This document shows, piece by piece, positions 46,318 through 55,511 of a stretch of DNA of 64,000 nt; position 1 is the stretch's first letter; the number at the start of each line of letters is the position of its first letter. The stretch is taken from contig JANQAE010000001.1 in NCBI GenBank assembly GCA_024707225.1, positions 1,857,387 to 1,921,386 of the forward strand. The letters run 5' to 3'. The stretch is from Dokdonella sp. Lineage in GTDB: Bacteria; Pseudomonadota; Gammaproteobacteria; Xanthomonadales; Rhodanobacteraceae. A program made the translations under genes and the position numbers. The notes below the pieces were generated by a model. The model searched no databases and was not told the DNA's origin. It saw only the letters and a list, made by a program, of their open reading frames with translations.

Positions 46318-47333
46318 CGGCGGCGACGGACTGGCTGCTGCTGCGCCCATGGGCGCTGCTCCTGCTGCCACTGGCGCTGCTGCCGTGGCTGTACGCGGGC
46401 CGGCACGTCTCGGCCTGGCCGTGGTCCGGCGCCCTGCCGGCCGATCCGGCCTCGGCCTGGCTCGATCGCGTCCTGCGCGTGCTCGGCTCGCTCGCGATCG
46501 CCGCCTTCGTGCTGGCGCTGGCCGGGCCGGGCCTGCGCGGCGAGCAGGTCGAGCGCATCAGCACCGGCGCGCGCGTCGCGATGGTGATCGACCGCAGCGG
46601 CAGCATGAACAGCACGTTCGCCGGCCGCGCGCCGGACGGCGGCGAGGAGTCCAAGGCCGCCGCGGCGAAGCGCCTGCTGAAGGCCTTCGTGACGCGCCGC
46701 GAGCACGACCGCGTCGGCATCGTCGCGTTCTCGACCTCGCCGATGTTCGTGCTGCCGATGACCGACCGCCATGCCGCCGTGCAGGCCGCGATCGACGCGA
46801 TCGACCAGCCGGGCCTGGCCTATACCGACGTCGCACGCGGCCTGGCGATGGCGTTCGACCTGTTCGACGCGCGCGATCCGGTCGCCTCGGAGGCGATCGT
46901 GCTGGTCTCCGACGGCGCGGCGGTGATCGATCGGCGCGTACAGGAGAAGCTGCGCGCGGCATTCGCGTCGCGGCCGCTGCATCTGTACTGGCTGTTCCTG
47001 CGCACCGAGCGCAGTCCCGGTCTGTTCGAGGCGCCGGCCGATCCGCGCGAGGACACGCCGCAGCGCATGCCCGAGCGTCATCTGCACCGGTTCTTCGAAT
47101 CGCTCGGCGTGCCATATCGCGCGTTCGAGGCCGACAGCGCGGCCGAACTGGCCGCCGCGATCGCGACGATCGACCAGGCCGAACGCGGCGAGGTGCGCTG
47201 GCTCGAGGCGCTGCCGCAGCGCGATCTGTCGCCGTTCGCGTTCGCACTGGCCGCGCTGGCCTGCGCGCTGCTGGCGATCTGCAAGTCCTTCGAAGTGCGG
47301 ATCGGCCCGCCGCTGCCGGTGCTGCGGCCATGA
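46314..47333 (+). CDS. mxaC: VWA-domain protein MxaC
   Basis: Membrane-anchored von Willebrand factor A protein of 339 residues, part of the calcium-loading/assembly module of methanol dehydrogenase. N-terminal spans: WALLLLPLALLPWLYAG and VLGSLAIAAFVLALAG. The MIDAS motif is DRSGSMN (VAMVIDRSGSMNSTF), with VLVSDGAAV as the second conserved strand; a C-terminal membrane span is FAFALAALACALLAIC. It overlaps mxaA upstream and mxaK downstream by 4 bp each. Domain order matches BatA-like proteins encoded with MoxR ATPases. Confidence 0.9.
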   Translation: MTAATDWLLLRPWALLLLPLALLPWLYAGRHVSAWPWSGALPADPASAWLDRVLRVLGSLAIAAFVLALAGPGLRGEQVERISTGARVAMVIDRSGSMNSTFAGRAPDGGEESKAAAAKRLLKAFVTRREHDRVGIVAFSTSPMFVLPMTDRHAAVQAAIDAIDQPGLAYTDVARGLAMAFDLFDARDPVASEAIVLVSDGAAVIDRRVQEKLRAAFASRPLHLYWLFLRTERSPGLFEAPADPREDTPQRMPERHLHRFFESLGVPYRAFEADSAAELAAAIATIDQAERGEVRWLEALPQRDLSPFAFALAALACALLAICKSFEVRIGPPLPVLRP

Positions 47334-47908
47334 AGCGCGCGCGGACCCTGCGCCTGCGTGCGCTGATGCCGGCCCTGCTCTGGAGCGGTCTCGCGATCGG
47401 CCTCGGCGCGGTCGCGACGAGCGCCGCGCTGCTGGCGCAGCGTCTGCACGACAACCGCCTGATCGCCGCGCTCGCCGAAGGCCGCGACGTCGAGGTCGGC
47501 GAGGACGCCTCGGCGGCGCTGATGTTCGCGCGCGCGCACTACCTGCTCGTGCGCGACCGGCTCGACGATGCGCGCGCGCCGACCGAGCGTCTCGCGCTCG
47601 GCGACGCGCGCCGGTTCGCGTTCGCGGCGCTCTACGACCAGGGCAATGCGCATCTGCGTCGCGCGCTCGAGATCGTGGGCGCGCACCGCTACGACGACAC
47701 GATCGCCCAGGTCAATCTGGCCAAGGAGCACTATCTGCGCGCGCTGCGCATCGATCCGGGCGACTGGGATGCCAAGTTCAACCTCGACGTCGCGATGCGC
47801 CTGGTCCGCGATTTCCCCGACGGCGAGGCCGAAGGCGACGAGGAACCGCCCGAGCAGCCGGACCGGCTCTGGACCGACCTGCCCGGCCTGCCGCGAGGCG
47901 GACCGTGA
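47330..47908 (+). CDS. mxaK: MxaK, methanol dehydrogenase accessory protein
   Basis: Small membrane-anchored protein of 192 residues. One N-terminal membrane span (MPALLWSGLAIGLGAVATSAALLA), then a TPR-like helical part (FARAHYLLVRDRLDDAR, YDQGNAHLRRALE, LAKEHYLRALRIDPGDWDAKFNLDVAMRLV), a pattern similar to the TPR tail of BatB/BatE-type proteins. Identification as MxaK rests on its place between mxaC and mxaL and on size; the function, probably in calcium insertion or assembly, is not defined. ATGA overlaps on the upstream side and a GTGA overlap with mxaL. Confidence 0.85.
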   Translation: MKRARTLRLRALMPALLWSGLAIGLGAVATSAALLAQRLHDNRLIAALAEGRDVEVGEDASAALMFARAHYLLVRDRLDDARAPTERLALGDARRFAFAALYDQGNAHLRRALEIVGAHRYDDTIAQVNLAKEHYLRALRIDPGDWDAKFNLDVAMRLVRDFPDGEAEGDEEPPEQPDRLWTDLPGLPRGGP

Positions 47909-48882
47909 GCGGCCGCGCCGACGCGCGGTTCCGGCTGCTGCTGGCCGCCACCGCGCTCGCCTGCCTCGGCATCGCCGATCCGCAGATCGACTACCGGCGT
48001 CAGCGCTACGACGCGCTGTTCGTCGTCGACATCAGCGGCAGCATGAACGTGCGCGACTACCGCCTGGACGGCGCGCCGCAGAGCCGGCTCGACCACGTCA
48101 AGGCCACGCTGGCGGCGCTGATCGCCGACCTGCCGTGCGGCTCGCGCGCCGGCGTCGGCGTATTCGCCGAGCGCCGTCCGTTCCTGCTGATCGCGCCGGT
48201 CGAGACCTGCGCCAACTTCGCGCCGCTGGCCGGCATGCTGCAGCAGCTCGACTGGCGCATGGCCTGGGAGGGCGACAGCTACATCGCCAGCGGGCTGTAC
48301 CAGTCGATCGACCTGGCCGCCGCGTTCGACACCGATCTGGTCTTCCTCAGCGACGGCCAGGAGGCGCCGCCGCTGCACTGGAGCGGCGCTGCGCCGTTCG
48401 AGGGCGAGCCCGGCGCCGTACACGGCCTGATCGTCGGCGTCGGCGACGTGATCCCGTCGCCGATCCCGAAGTTCGACCGCGACGGCCGCGAGAGCGGCTT
48501 TCTCGAACCCGGCGACGTCGTACAGGAGAACCGCAGCGGCACGCCGCCACCGGACGCCGAGCGGCGCGAGGGCTGGCATCCGCGCAACGCGCCCTGGGGC
48601 GCCGCCGCGGCGAGCGGCGAGGAACATCTCTCGGCCGTGCACGAAGCGCATCTGCGCGCGCTGGCCGCGGCGACCGGCCTGGGCTACGTGCGGCTGACGC
48701 CGGGCCTGCGTCTGGACCGCGCGCTGGCCGGCCACGCCGCACCGCGCGAAGCCGACGCGCGCCTGTCGCTGGCGCCGTGGTGTGCGGCGGCGGCGCTGAT
48801 CCTGTTGACGGCGGTCTGGCGACCCGAACGCGCCGGCCGTCCGCTGTCCCTGCTTTCGCTACGACCGAGGAGACCCGCATGA
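47905..48882 (+). CDS. mxaL: VWA-domain protein MxaL
   Basis: Second von Willebrand factor A protein of the operon, 325 residues, starting at a GTG that overlaps the mxaK stop (GTGA). MIDAS motif DISGSMN in LFVVDISGSMNVRDYRL, and the second strand LVFLSDGQEAPP. The N-terminus has one hydrophobic segment (LLLAATALACLGIADP) and the C-terminus another (WCAAAALILLTAVW). Like mxaC, it is a BatB-type protein thought to act with MxaR/MxaS in making active enzyme. Its stop overlaps the mxaD start. Confidence 0.89.
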   Translation: MSGRADARFRLLLAATALACLGIADPQIDYRRQRYDALFVVDISGSMNVRDYRLDGAPQSRLDHVKATLAALIADLPCGSRAGVGVFAERRPFLLIAPVETCANFAPLAGMLQQLDWRMAWEGDSYIASGLYQSIDLAAAFDTDLVFLSDGQEAPPLHWSGAAPFEGEPGAVHGLIVGVGDVIPSPIPKFDRDGRESGFLEPGDVVQENRSGTPPPDAERREGWHPRNAPWGAAAASGEEHLSAVHEAHLRALAAATGLGYVRLTPGLRLDRALAGHAAPREADARLSLAPWCAAAALILLTAVWRPERAGRPLSLLSLRPRRPA

Positions 48883-49427
48883 GCTACCGCTTCCCCCGTT
48901 TCGCGCTGGCCGCCGCGTTCGCGGCCGCGCTGCCGATCGCGCCGGCATTCGCGCACGGCCCGACGCCGCACAAGGCCGAGGAGGCCGTGACGATCGCGCG
49001 GCCGCCGGCCGAGGTCTGGAAGGCCGTCGCCGATTTCGACGCGCTGGCGAAATGGAACCCGGCGGTCAAAAGCAGCGTCGCCAGCAAAGGCAACGCGCCC
49101 GGCTCCGAGCGCACCGTCGTGCTGGCCGCCGGCGGTGAGCTGATCGACAGCCTCGACACCTACGACGCGGCCGCGATGAGCTACGGCTATCGCCTCTATC
49201 AGGAGAACGTCGAGGCATTTCCGGTCAGCTACTACACCGCCGAGCTCAGCGTGAAGCCGGCCGACCGCGGCAGCGAAGTCGTCTGGTCGGCGCGCTACTA
49301 CCGCGGCGACACCCACAACGACCCACCGGAGAACCTCAACGACGAAGCCGCGCAGAAGGCGATCCACGACCTGTTCCGCGCCGGCCTGGACAACCTCAAG
49401 CAGACGCTGGAAAAAAAGGACCTTTAA
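48879..49427 (+). CDS. mxaD: MxaD, SRPBCC-fold periplasmic protein
   Basis: Exported protein of 182 residues, SRPBCC (START/Bet v 1-like) fold. The ATG at 48879 overlaps the mxaL stop and follows GAGG at 48867-48870. Signal peptide MSYRFPRFALAAAFAAALPIAPAFAHG. The motif VTIARPPAEVWKAVADFDALAKWNP is typical of the fold; a hydrophobic groove is expected. In Methylobacterium, MxaD is reported to enhance electron transfer between methanol dehydrogenase and cytochrome cL. It is the last recognisable gene of the operon; mxaE, mxaH and mxaB of the Methylobacterium order are absent. Confidence 0.93.
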   Translation: MSYRFPRFALAAAFAAALPIAPAFAHGPTPHKAEEAVTIARPPAEVWKAVADFDALAKWNPAVKSSVASKGNAPGSERTVVLAAGGELIDSLDTYDAAAMSYGYRLYQENVEAFPVSYYTAELSVKPADRGSEVVWSARYYRGDTHNDPPENLNDEAAQKAIHDLFRAGLDNLKQTLEKKDL

Positions 49428-49791
49428 TTCATCGCTGATCGACCGGAATTATTGCTGACTCGCTTCTACTGCTGGTGCGTCGAATCGCGCCGAGCATCAT
49501 AGGTCAACTAGGTCGCTGAGATGCCCCGCGAACCGCCAGCTCTCCAGAGACTGCCAGGGAGAATAGAGCCAGGAGGAAGTCTGGGAATTCCTCTAGCCAT
49601 AGATAATGTGGACGACGTCTAAACCTAACCCAGCAACGCTTGCCGCGAGCAAGGGCCGAGTCAACTGCTGCAAGACAACTATAATGACGAGACGGGTTGG
49701 CGCTGGGGTGTACTAGGCCAAGCACGACCTCAACCTTTGTTCGAACTCAAATTACAGCATGAGCGTTCTATCAGAGCTCCTTGGCATCAAT
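49428..49791. other. Intergenic, lower G+C, start of a foreign-looking segment
   Basis: Between mxaD and the HNH gene. Base composition shifts here to much lower G+C than the mxa genes. Small open frames on both strands look non-coding. No tRNA, integrase or repeat boundary was recognised. Confidence 0.5.
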
Positions 49792-51395
49792 TCATTTGAT
49801 CATCTCCACCAAATTAAGGGGCTTGGCCAACACCTGCACACCGTGCGGGCTACGCCCAGTCTCGAACACGGTCTGCCAGAAACTGTTGTTTTGCTTCCCA
49901 CCGAACACCGTCTCCGAAAGATCTTTGTTCACCCAAAGCGGTAATGCCGACAAATTGCGGACAAAGTTGCGGATGTTGATCCACAGCTGCTCCGGAAACA
50001 AGTAGTGAAATAACTTATCCTCTTGAATCGGCTTGCCCGTATTTATGAAATAGTTCTTGGCAACGTGTTGGATGTACCGCAGCCAGTTATAAACCAATTC
50101 CTCCTTGCTCATGCGGAAGGCGCGAAGATGGTCATGCTTGAACACATCCCCTTTCTGCAACCGACTTTCGATCTTATCGGTACCGACGTCCGGATCGAAT
50201 CTCCCAACGTAGACCTCTTCTGCAATGATGTTCATCAGCTTAACGATCTGCGATGTTTCAAGCTCCGCGGATTCTCACCACTCTCAACGCCAAAATTGAG
50301 AGGAGTCGACAAGACTCCTTGATGAACAAAGAAAGAATAAAAAGTCTTGTCAATGGTGCTATAGGACAGCGGGCGCTCCTTGCCCCGACCGCCATAGTCG
50401 ATGAAGTCACGCAACTTGTTTCCCGCATCTGAAGTGACCGCATCGCGAACGGCATCCAAGATGAATCGCTTCATCTCGCGCGACTGCCCCTTAAAATAGA
50501 CCACTAGCTCCTGTTCGCTGAAACTAAGATCCCCATCGGGACGTCCCGTTTCAGCTCGAAACCGCTTCAGCCTATCGGTGTAAAGAGTGCTGCCCAGGTG
50601 GCGCTGCACCGATTTGTCGAAAGCCACCTGCTTTAGGGTGGTGCCGGCATTGGTATTGGTCGTTATCAGCGTGTCTGGATCGGGGTCGAAGAAAACCCGA
50701 ACGGGCAGCGCCTTCGCTCCCAACATGATCTGTGCTGCGGCCTTATGCTGTCCGTCAAAGACGTGGATCGCACTCTTACCACCGTCCGAACTGGCCCACG
50801 CCAACGGCACATGGAGCTGTGGACGCCGCTGGTAGAACTCCTGCACCAATTTGCCGATGTTACTACCGATGCTCCGCGGATTTATGCGATCGTCATGAGC
50901 CAAATACTGAATCGGCAACTTTGCGAAGAAGTAGCGAAAACCGCTCAGCTCGTCGATGTATACGGGCACCGTACGCACTCGCTCATCGCCAACCGCGCTG
51001 AGAGTGAAGCTCACGCTATCGTCGGCAATCTTGAACGCCAACTGCTGTGACCCCCCGCCCGCCTCTCGTAGCACATCACCAAGATTCGCATTGCGATTCT
51101 CGGGAGCGACGGCGTCCTTGAGGCGGCTGAAGCGCTGCAATATCCGAGCAACCTCCAGATTGGCAGCCTGCTTGGAGCGGTTGCAGCTGGCGTGTGTTAG
51201 TGCAAAGTTCGAAGAATCGTCCTTTCCGCCGGTGTTGATCGGCACTACATGATCGATATCGATGGCGTCCTTGTGGAGTATCAGATCGATATCCTGCTCA
51301 CAAATGAAACAATGACCATTCTGAGTTGCATGCAGTTGCGCTATTAACGCCTTTCGTTCATCAGCGGTTTTGCGCGATAAGAAGAGCGACGACAT
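49792..51395 (-). pseudogene. HNH endonuclease fused to DGQHR/DndB-like domain, one frame break
   Basis: Large protein in a low-G+C segment, possibly a defence or DNA-modification-dependent nuclease. Residues 28-75 form an HNH nuclease of the C-x2-C type: C29, C32, the [11 protein letters not shown] motif with H49, then C71-N-R-S-K. Residues about 140-240 contain [13 protein letters not shown] (214 onward), the DGQHR-type motif of DndB/DptB and ParB-related proteins. The first frame ends in SLKHRRSLS at 50237. A single-base change near 50263-50270 lets the sequence run on as [23 protein letters not shown] in the frame of 49792-50235, which reads as one coherent protein of about 534 residues. 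Alternatively the two frames are separate coupled genes (TGATG overlap). Function unproven. Confidence 0.72.
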
Positions 51396-51849
51396 CAGTG
51401 TAAACCCCTGTTCTTATCCTCGAATAAAATCCAATCAAGCACTGGACACTGATCCATCCGCCGTACTGGAGTCCGCTGAGCCTAGACCGGACCATTTTGG
51501 TCCGCTCGGCATATTACTAGCAATCCGACCGGCCGACCCATTTCCCCGACGCAAACGGGTCGGCCTGCACTGGGTTGGACCGCTATGTTGCTCAGACAAG
51601 GAAGGCACCGCGCCCCGCTCGCTCTGCTCAGAGGCGGGGTCCAAGGCCAAGGTAAGGGAAGATAACGATCAGCAAACGATCCTACTAAACCGCCTTCGCC
51701 AACAGCGACCCCATATGCGCCGCACAAAGTGAGCCAGCCGGCTGTTGCATGGCGAGCTTGTGCGGCGGATCACGGCCGCATACGACGAAAACCGAAATCT
51801 ACGTATCGGACTACACGCGATAGCGCGTGATCGGACGCCAGCGTCGCTC
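51396..51849. other. Intergenic stretch after the HNH gene, no gene seen
   Basis: About 450 bases of mixed composition with no recognisable protein or RNA. Short frames on both strands give low-complexity translations. It probably marks the junction of a foreign insert with the xox cluster, but no repeat or att-like sequence could be identified by eye. Confidence 0.45.
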
Positions 51850-52833
51850 CTACTTCCCGATCACCACGCCCCACGGCAGCTCGCCGACCGCGATGTCCTT
51901 GATCTTCTTGCGCGTGGCCGTGTCGATCACGCTGACGCTGTTGGAGCGCCCGTTGGCGACGTAGAGCTTGCGGCCGTCCGGCGTCAGCGCCGGGTTCCAC
52001 GGCCGCTCGCCGACCTTGATCTCGGCGACCGACTCGCCCTTGGCGACGTCGATCACCGAGACGCTGCCGGCGCCGCCGTTGGACGCGTAGACGAACGCGC
52101 CGTCGGCGCTGACGGTCAGGCCGGCGGTGCGCAGGCCGGTCGCGATGCTGCCGGTCTTGCTGCGCGAGGCCAGATCGATCACGTCGACGACGTTGGCGGT
52201 CTCCTGCGCGACGTAGAGCCGCGACGTTTTCGGCAGGAACGCCATGCCGCGCGGATGGCCGCTGGTCTTGATCACGGCGACCGAGCGGCCGGCGGCGACG
52301 TCGATGACGTCCAGATCGCTGCTGGCCTCGTTGCTGGTCAGCAGCCACTTGCCGTCCGGCGAGAACACGCAGTGCTCGGGATTGCGGCCCTGCGTCGCCA
52401 CGTCGGCGCGGATCTTCAGCGTCGCCGCGTCGACCAGCAGGATGTGCTGCGAGCCTTCGACGCAGACCGCCAGCGAGGCGCCGTCCGGCGAGACCGTGAC
52501 GCCCTCGGCATCCTCCTCGATCGGCACGCGCGTGCGCACGCTGTCCGAGGCGATGTCGAGCGCGACCAGCGCGTTGTGCGCGGCATCGATCACGAACAGC
52601 GTCTTGCCGGACGGATCGAGCGCGACCTGCTGCAGGCGCTTGCCGAGCTGGCCCTGCGCGCTCAGCGTGCGCACGACCTCGTCGCTGCCGGTGTCGATGA
52701 TCGAGATCGTGCCGCTGCGCTGGTTCGGCACGTAGGCCATCGCTGCGGCCGATGCATGGACGGCGCCGAACGCCGCCGCGAGCGCAATCGCGGCCGTCAG
52801 CAGACGGCCGGGGCGCAGAAACGATCGAAACAT
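51850..52833 (-). CDS. YVTN beta-propeller protein associated with PQQ-dependent oxidation
   Basis: Exported beta-propeller protein of 327 residues. The ATG at 52833 follows GAGGAG. Signal peptide MFRSFLRPGRLLTAAIALAAAFGAVHASA. Seven or eight YVTN-type repeats follow, e.g. AYVPNQRSGTISIIDTG, VFSPDGKWLLTSNEASSDLDVIDV, VYASNGGAGSVSVIDV, LYVANGRSNSVSVIDT. This is the composition of the family described as 'PQQ-dependent catabolism-associated beta-propeller'. Its position directly after the cytochrome gene of the xox cluster supports a role in that pathway, but the specific function is unknown. It is the last gene of the cluster on this strand. Confidence 0.88.
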   Translation of the reverse strand: MFRSFLRPGRLLTAAIALAAAFGAVHASAAAMAYVPNQRSGTISIIDTGSDEVVRTLSAQGQLGKRLQQVALDPSGKTLFVIDAAHNALVALDIASDSVRTRVPIEEDAEGVTVSPDGASLAVCVEGSQHILLVDAATLKIRADVATQGRNPEHCVFSPDGKWLLTSNEASSDLDVIDVAAGRSVAVIKTSGHPRGMAFLPKTSRLYVAQETANVVDVIDLASRSKTGSIATGLRTAGLTVSADGAFVYASNGGAGSVSVIDVAKGESVAEIKVGERPWNPALTPDGRKLYVANGRSNSVSVIDTATRKKIKDIAVGELPWGVVIGK

Positions 52834-52954
52834 GGGCAATCTCCTCGGGACGGTTCGGGTGCGGCGCGGCATCGGCCGGTGCCGGCACGCCGCGCGAAGA
52901 GCGGAGCGACCGCTGCCGGACCGGCGCGGCCGCTCCATCACTGCGGACGCCGGC

Positions 52955-53512
52955 TCAGTGCTTGCCGACGTCGAGCGGTGCGTCGGTCGCGTGCTTGGAC
53001 GCGTCGCCGTACTTCTTCGCCTCGCTGCCGCGCCAGTTGGAGCGGACGAACGTGATGATCTTCCACAGATCGTCGTCGGTCTTGACGATCGAGCCGAACG
53101 GCATCATCGGTCCGACCACGTTTTCCTTGCCGATCCGATGATAGCCGTCCTTCTGCAGTGCGTCGCTGCCTTCGGAGATCAGGCGGAACAGCGTATCGTC
53201 GTCGCCGCCATAGACCCAGGTCTCGTTGGTCAGCGGCGGACACATGCCGCCGCCGCCGGAGCCGCCGTGGCAGCCGTTGCAGCTGGCCCGCAGGAACAGC
53301 TTGCGTCCTTCCTCGACGATGGCCTTGTCCGAATCCTGGTACGGATTCTTGAGCTGTCCCTTCGGCGTGGACTTGATGCGCTCGAGCGGCGGCATCGTCC
53401 CGGCCGCGGGCGCGGCGGCCGGATCGGCGGCCGCGGACGTCGCCGGCAGACCGAGCCACACGGCCGCCGCCAGCACCAGCGAAACACTTGCTGCAACTGC
53501 TTTGTTCAACAC
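52955..53512 (-). CDS. c-type cytochrome of the xox cluster
   Basis: Periplasmic monoheme cytochrome c of 185 residues, probable electron acceptor of XoxF (the role of XoxG/PedF). The GTG at 53512 is chosen because GAGGAG lies 6 bases upstream and the following MLNKAVAASVSLVLAAAVWLG is a good signal peptide (first residue encoded by GTG); the frame extends to 53548 without a Shine-Dalgarno. Heme motif CNGCH in RASCNGCHGGSGGGGMCPPLTNETWVYGGDD, with an additional conserved cysteine after the glycine run, a feature of methanol- and alcohol-oxidation cytochromes of the PedF type. The likely methionine ligand is in VGPMMPFG. It lies 60 bp after the XoxJ-ankyrin gene. Confidence 0.88.
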   Translation of the reverse strand: MLNKAVAASVSLVLAAAVWLGLPATSAAADPAAAPAAGTMPPLERIKSTPKGQLKNPYQDSDKAIVEEGRKLFLRASCNGCHGGSGGGGMCPPLTNETWVYGGDDDTLFRLISEGSDALQKDGYHRIGKENVVGPMMPFGSIVKTDDDLWKIITFVRSNWRGSEAKKYGDASKHATDAPLDVGKH

Positions 53513-53572
53513 GTACGACTCCTCACTTTCGATTGCCTGGGGTAACACACCTGGGAAGGACGCAGCCGCCGC

Positions 53573-55240
53573 TCAGCCACGCTGCGCCGGGCCGCCTGAA
53601 CCGCCACCGGACGCACGCGCGTGCTCGAGCACCTCGACCACGGCGCGGTTGTCGCGTTCGCTGGCGATGCCCAGCGCGGTCGTGCCGTCCTCGCTGGTCG
53701 CGCCTGCGTCGGCGCCGTGCTGCAGCAGCAGCCGCACCGAGTCGACGCGATTGGCCGCCGCCGCGATGATCAGCGGCGTGATGCCTGCCTTGTTCTGCGC
53801 GTTGACGTCGGCACCGCGCTCGACGAGCTTGGCCGCGGCGTCGTCCCAGCCGCCGACCAGGGCCAGCATCAGCGGCGTGTAGCCGCCGGCGCCGACGCTG
53901 AGGTTGGTGTTCGCGCCGGCCGCGAGCAGCGCGGCGACCGCGCCGGAGCGGCCGTGCTGCGCCGCGATGCACAGCGGCGTCAGGCCCTGCTGATTGGCGG
54001 TCTCGAGCCTGGCGCCCTTCTCGAGCAGCATGCCGACGATCTCCGGGCTGTCGCGCCAGGCCGCATACATCAGCGGCGTCCAGCCGTCGCGGTCGGCGAG
54101 GTTGACGTCGGCGCCGTGCTGGATCAGGAAACGCGTCAGATCGTTGTAGCGCGTCTTGACCGCGGTCAGCAGCGGCGTGTAGCCCTCGTCGTCGCGCGTG
54201 TCGACGTCGGCGCCGTGCTCGAGCAGATAGCGCACGCGCACGACGTCGCCGGCGGTCGCGGCATTGGACAGCTCGTCGTTCGGGTCGGCACCCTCCTTGA
54301 GCCAGCGCTTGAGCTGGTCGAGGCTGGCGCCGGTGCCGCCGGACGGCGTCGCCATCGAGGCCACCTCGGTCTTCGGCTGCGCGCCGTACTGCTGCGCGAC
54401 CAGTTCGCCGCTGACCACGCATTCGGCACACTGCACCAGCGGCACGCCGTATTCGTCGAGAATCGCGCGGATCTGGTCCTTGCGGCTGACCAGCACCTCG
54501 TCGAGCTTGTCGCGCAGATTGCGGTCGCCGCGGCGCACGCCCAGCGCCATCTCGAACTGCAGCGGCGGATCGGCCGTCATCAGATTGACCGGCTGCAGCG
54601 TGATCGGCGCCTGCTTGATCGTCTTGTACCAGCCCGCGAACGGTCCCCAGATCGCGACCAGGTCGAGCTCGCCGTCGATCATCCGCTGCACCTGGTAGGA
54701 CGGCTGATGCTCGGGCACGGTGACGCCGTCGTAGCTGATGAAATGCGTGACGGTGTTGTCCTTGATGCCGTGGTCGGCCAGCGCCTCGCGCACCGAGGAC
54801 ATCTGGTAGACGCCGATCTTGAGCTTCTTGAGGCGCGGATCGTCGAGGTTCTCGAAGCGCAGCTTGCGGTCCGTGCGCGAGGCCAGCACGAAGGTGCTGC
54901 GATAGACCGGCCGCGTCGTCAGCACGCGCTCCAGGCCGACCGGCAGGTCGAACATCACGTCGCACATGTTGGCGTCGAGCGTGCCGCGCATCAGGCCGCG
55001 CTCGGTCGACGGACGGAAGTCGTACTGCACGCCGGTGCCGAGCGCCTCGCCGAGCACCTTGGCGATCTTGTTCTGGAAGCCTTCGCCCTTGTCGTTGGAC
55101 AACGGCATGTTGCCCGGATCGGCGCAGACGCGCAGCGCGCGGATCTCCTGCGCCTGGGCCTGCCCGGCGCCGAGCGCGAGCGCGCTGGCGGCGGCGAGGG
55201 CGGCGAGGGCACTCGCCGGCGGGTGGTGGATCCGGATCAT
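53573..55240 (-). CDS. XoxJ-like solute-binding protein fused to ankyrin repeats
   Basis: Exported two-part protein of 555 residues. The ATG at 55240 follows TGAGGAG and gives [31 protein letters not shown] as signal. Residues about 30-300 are a periplasmic binding-protein domain like those encoded beside quinoprotein dehydrogenases: [69 protein letters not shown]. After a cysteine pair (QCAECV) the rest, about 305-545, is six or seven ankyrin repeats ([59 protein letters not shown]). It is the counterpart of MxaJ with an added protein-binding module. 271 bp downstream of xoxF and 60 bp upstream of the cytochrome gene. Confidence 0.9.
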   Translation of the reverse strand: MIRIHHPPASALAALAAASALALGAGQAQAQEIRALRVCADPGNMPLSNDKGEGFQNKIAKVLGEALGTGVQYDFRPSTERGLMRGTLDANMCDVMFDLPVGLERVLTTRPVYRSTFVLASRTDRKLRFENLDDPRLKKLKIGVYQMSSVREALADHGIKDNTVTHFISYDGVTVPEHQPSYQVQRMIDGELDLVAIWGPFAGWYKTIKQAPITLQPVNLMTADPPLQFEMALGVRRGDRNLRDKLDEVLVSRKDQIRAILDEYGVPLVQCAECVVSGELVAQQYGAQPKTEVASMATPSGGTGASLDQLKRWLKEGADPNDELSNAATAGDVVRVRYLLEHGADVDTRDDEGYTPLLTAVKTRYNDLTRFLIQHGADVNLADRDGWTPLMYAAWRDSPEIVGMLLEKGARLETANQQGLTPLCIAAQHGRSGAVAALLAAGANTNLSVGAGGYTPLMLALVGGWDDAAAKLVERGADVNAQNKAGITPLIIAAAANRVDSVRLLLQHGADAGATSEDGTTALGIASERDNRAVVEVLEHARASGGGSGGPAQRG

Positions 55241-55442
55241 CGGGACACTCCTCATTGCGGTGCGCGCGTGGCGGGCGCCTGTATGCCGATCGCACGCGTC
55301 TGGATCGAACGGCGCAAGCCGCGCTTGCGCCTCCTGGCTCCGGCAACTGCGCCGCGGCGGCCTGCCGGACCGTTCGGCGCGGTCATGCATCGTGCGACCT
55401 TGCGCGCCTGGATGCCTGCGAAACAACACGACCTTGGTGGTA

Positions 55443-55479
55443 GAAAAACGAATGCCCGGCGCCTCGTCGGCGCCGGGCT
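55443..55479 (-). terminator. Intrinsic terminator after xoxF
   Basis: On the minus strand: GCCCGGCGCC-GACGA-GGCGCCGGGC (10-bp perfect stem, 55479-55455) followed by ATTCGTTTTTC. It begins 32 bp after the xoxF stop. The stem-loop plus T-run is typical of Rho-independent termination, so xoxF may be expressed partly separately from the genes behind it. Confidence 0.75.
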
Positions 55480-55511
55480 CTTCGATCGGTCGACTCAACC
55501 CACCAGGCGCA

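Noticed and set aside
50235-51395. Treating the HNH frame and the 49792-50235 frame as two unrelated genes
   Set aside because: The translation upstream of the second frame's ATG ([11 protein letters not shown]) is coherent and continues the first protein without a gap, so a single broken gene is the better reading, although coupling via TGATG cannot be fully excluded.
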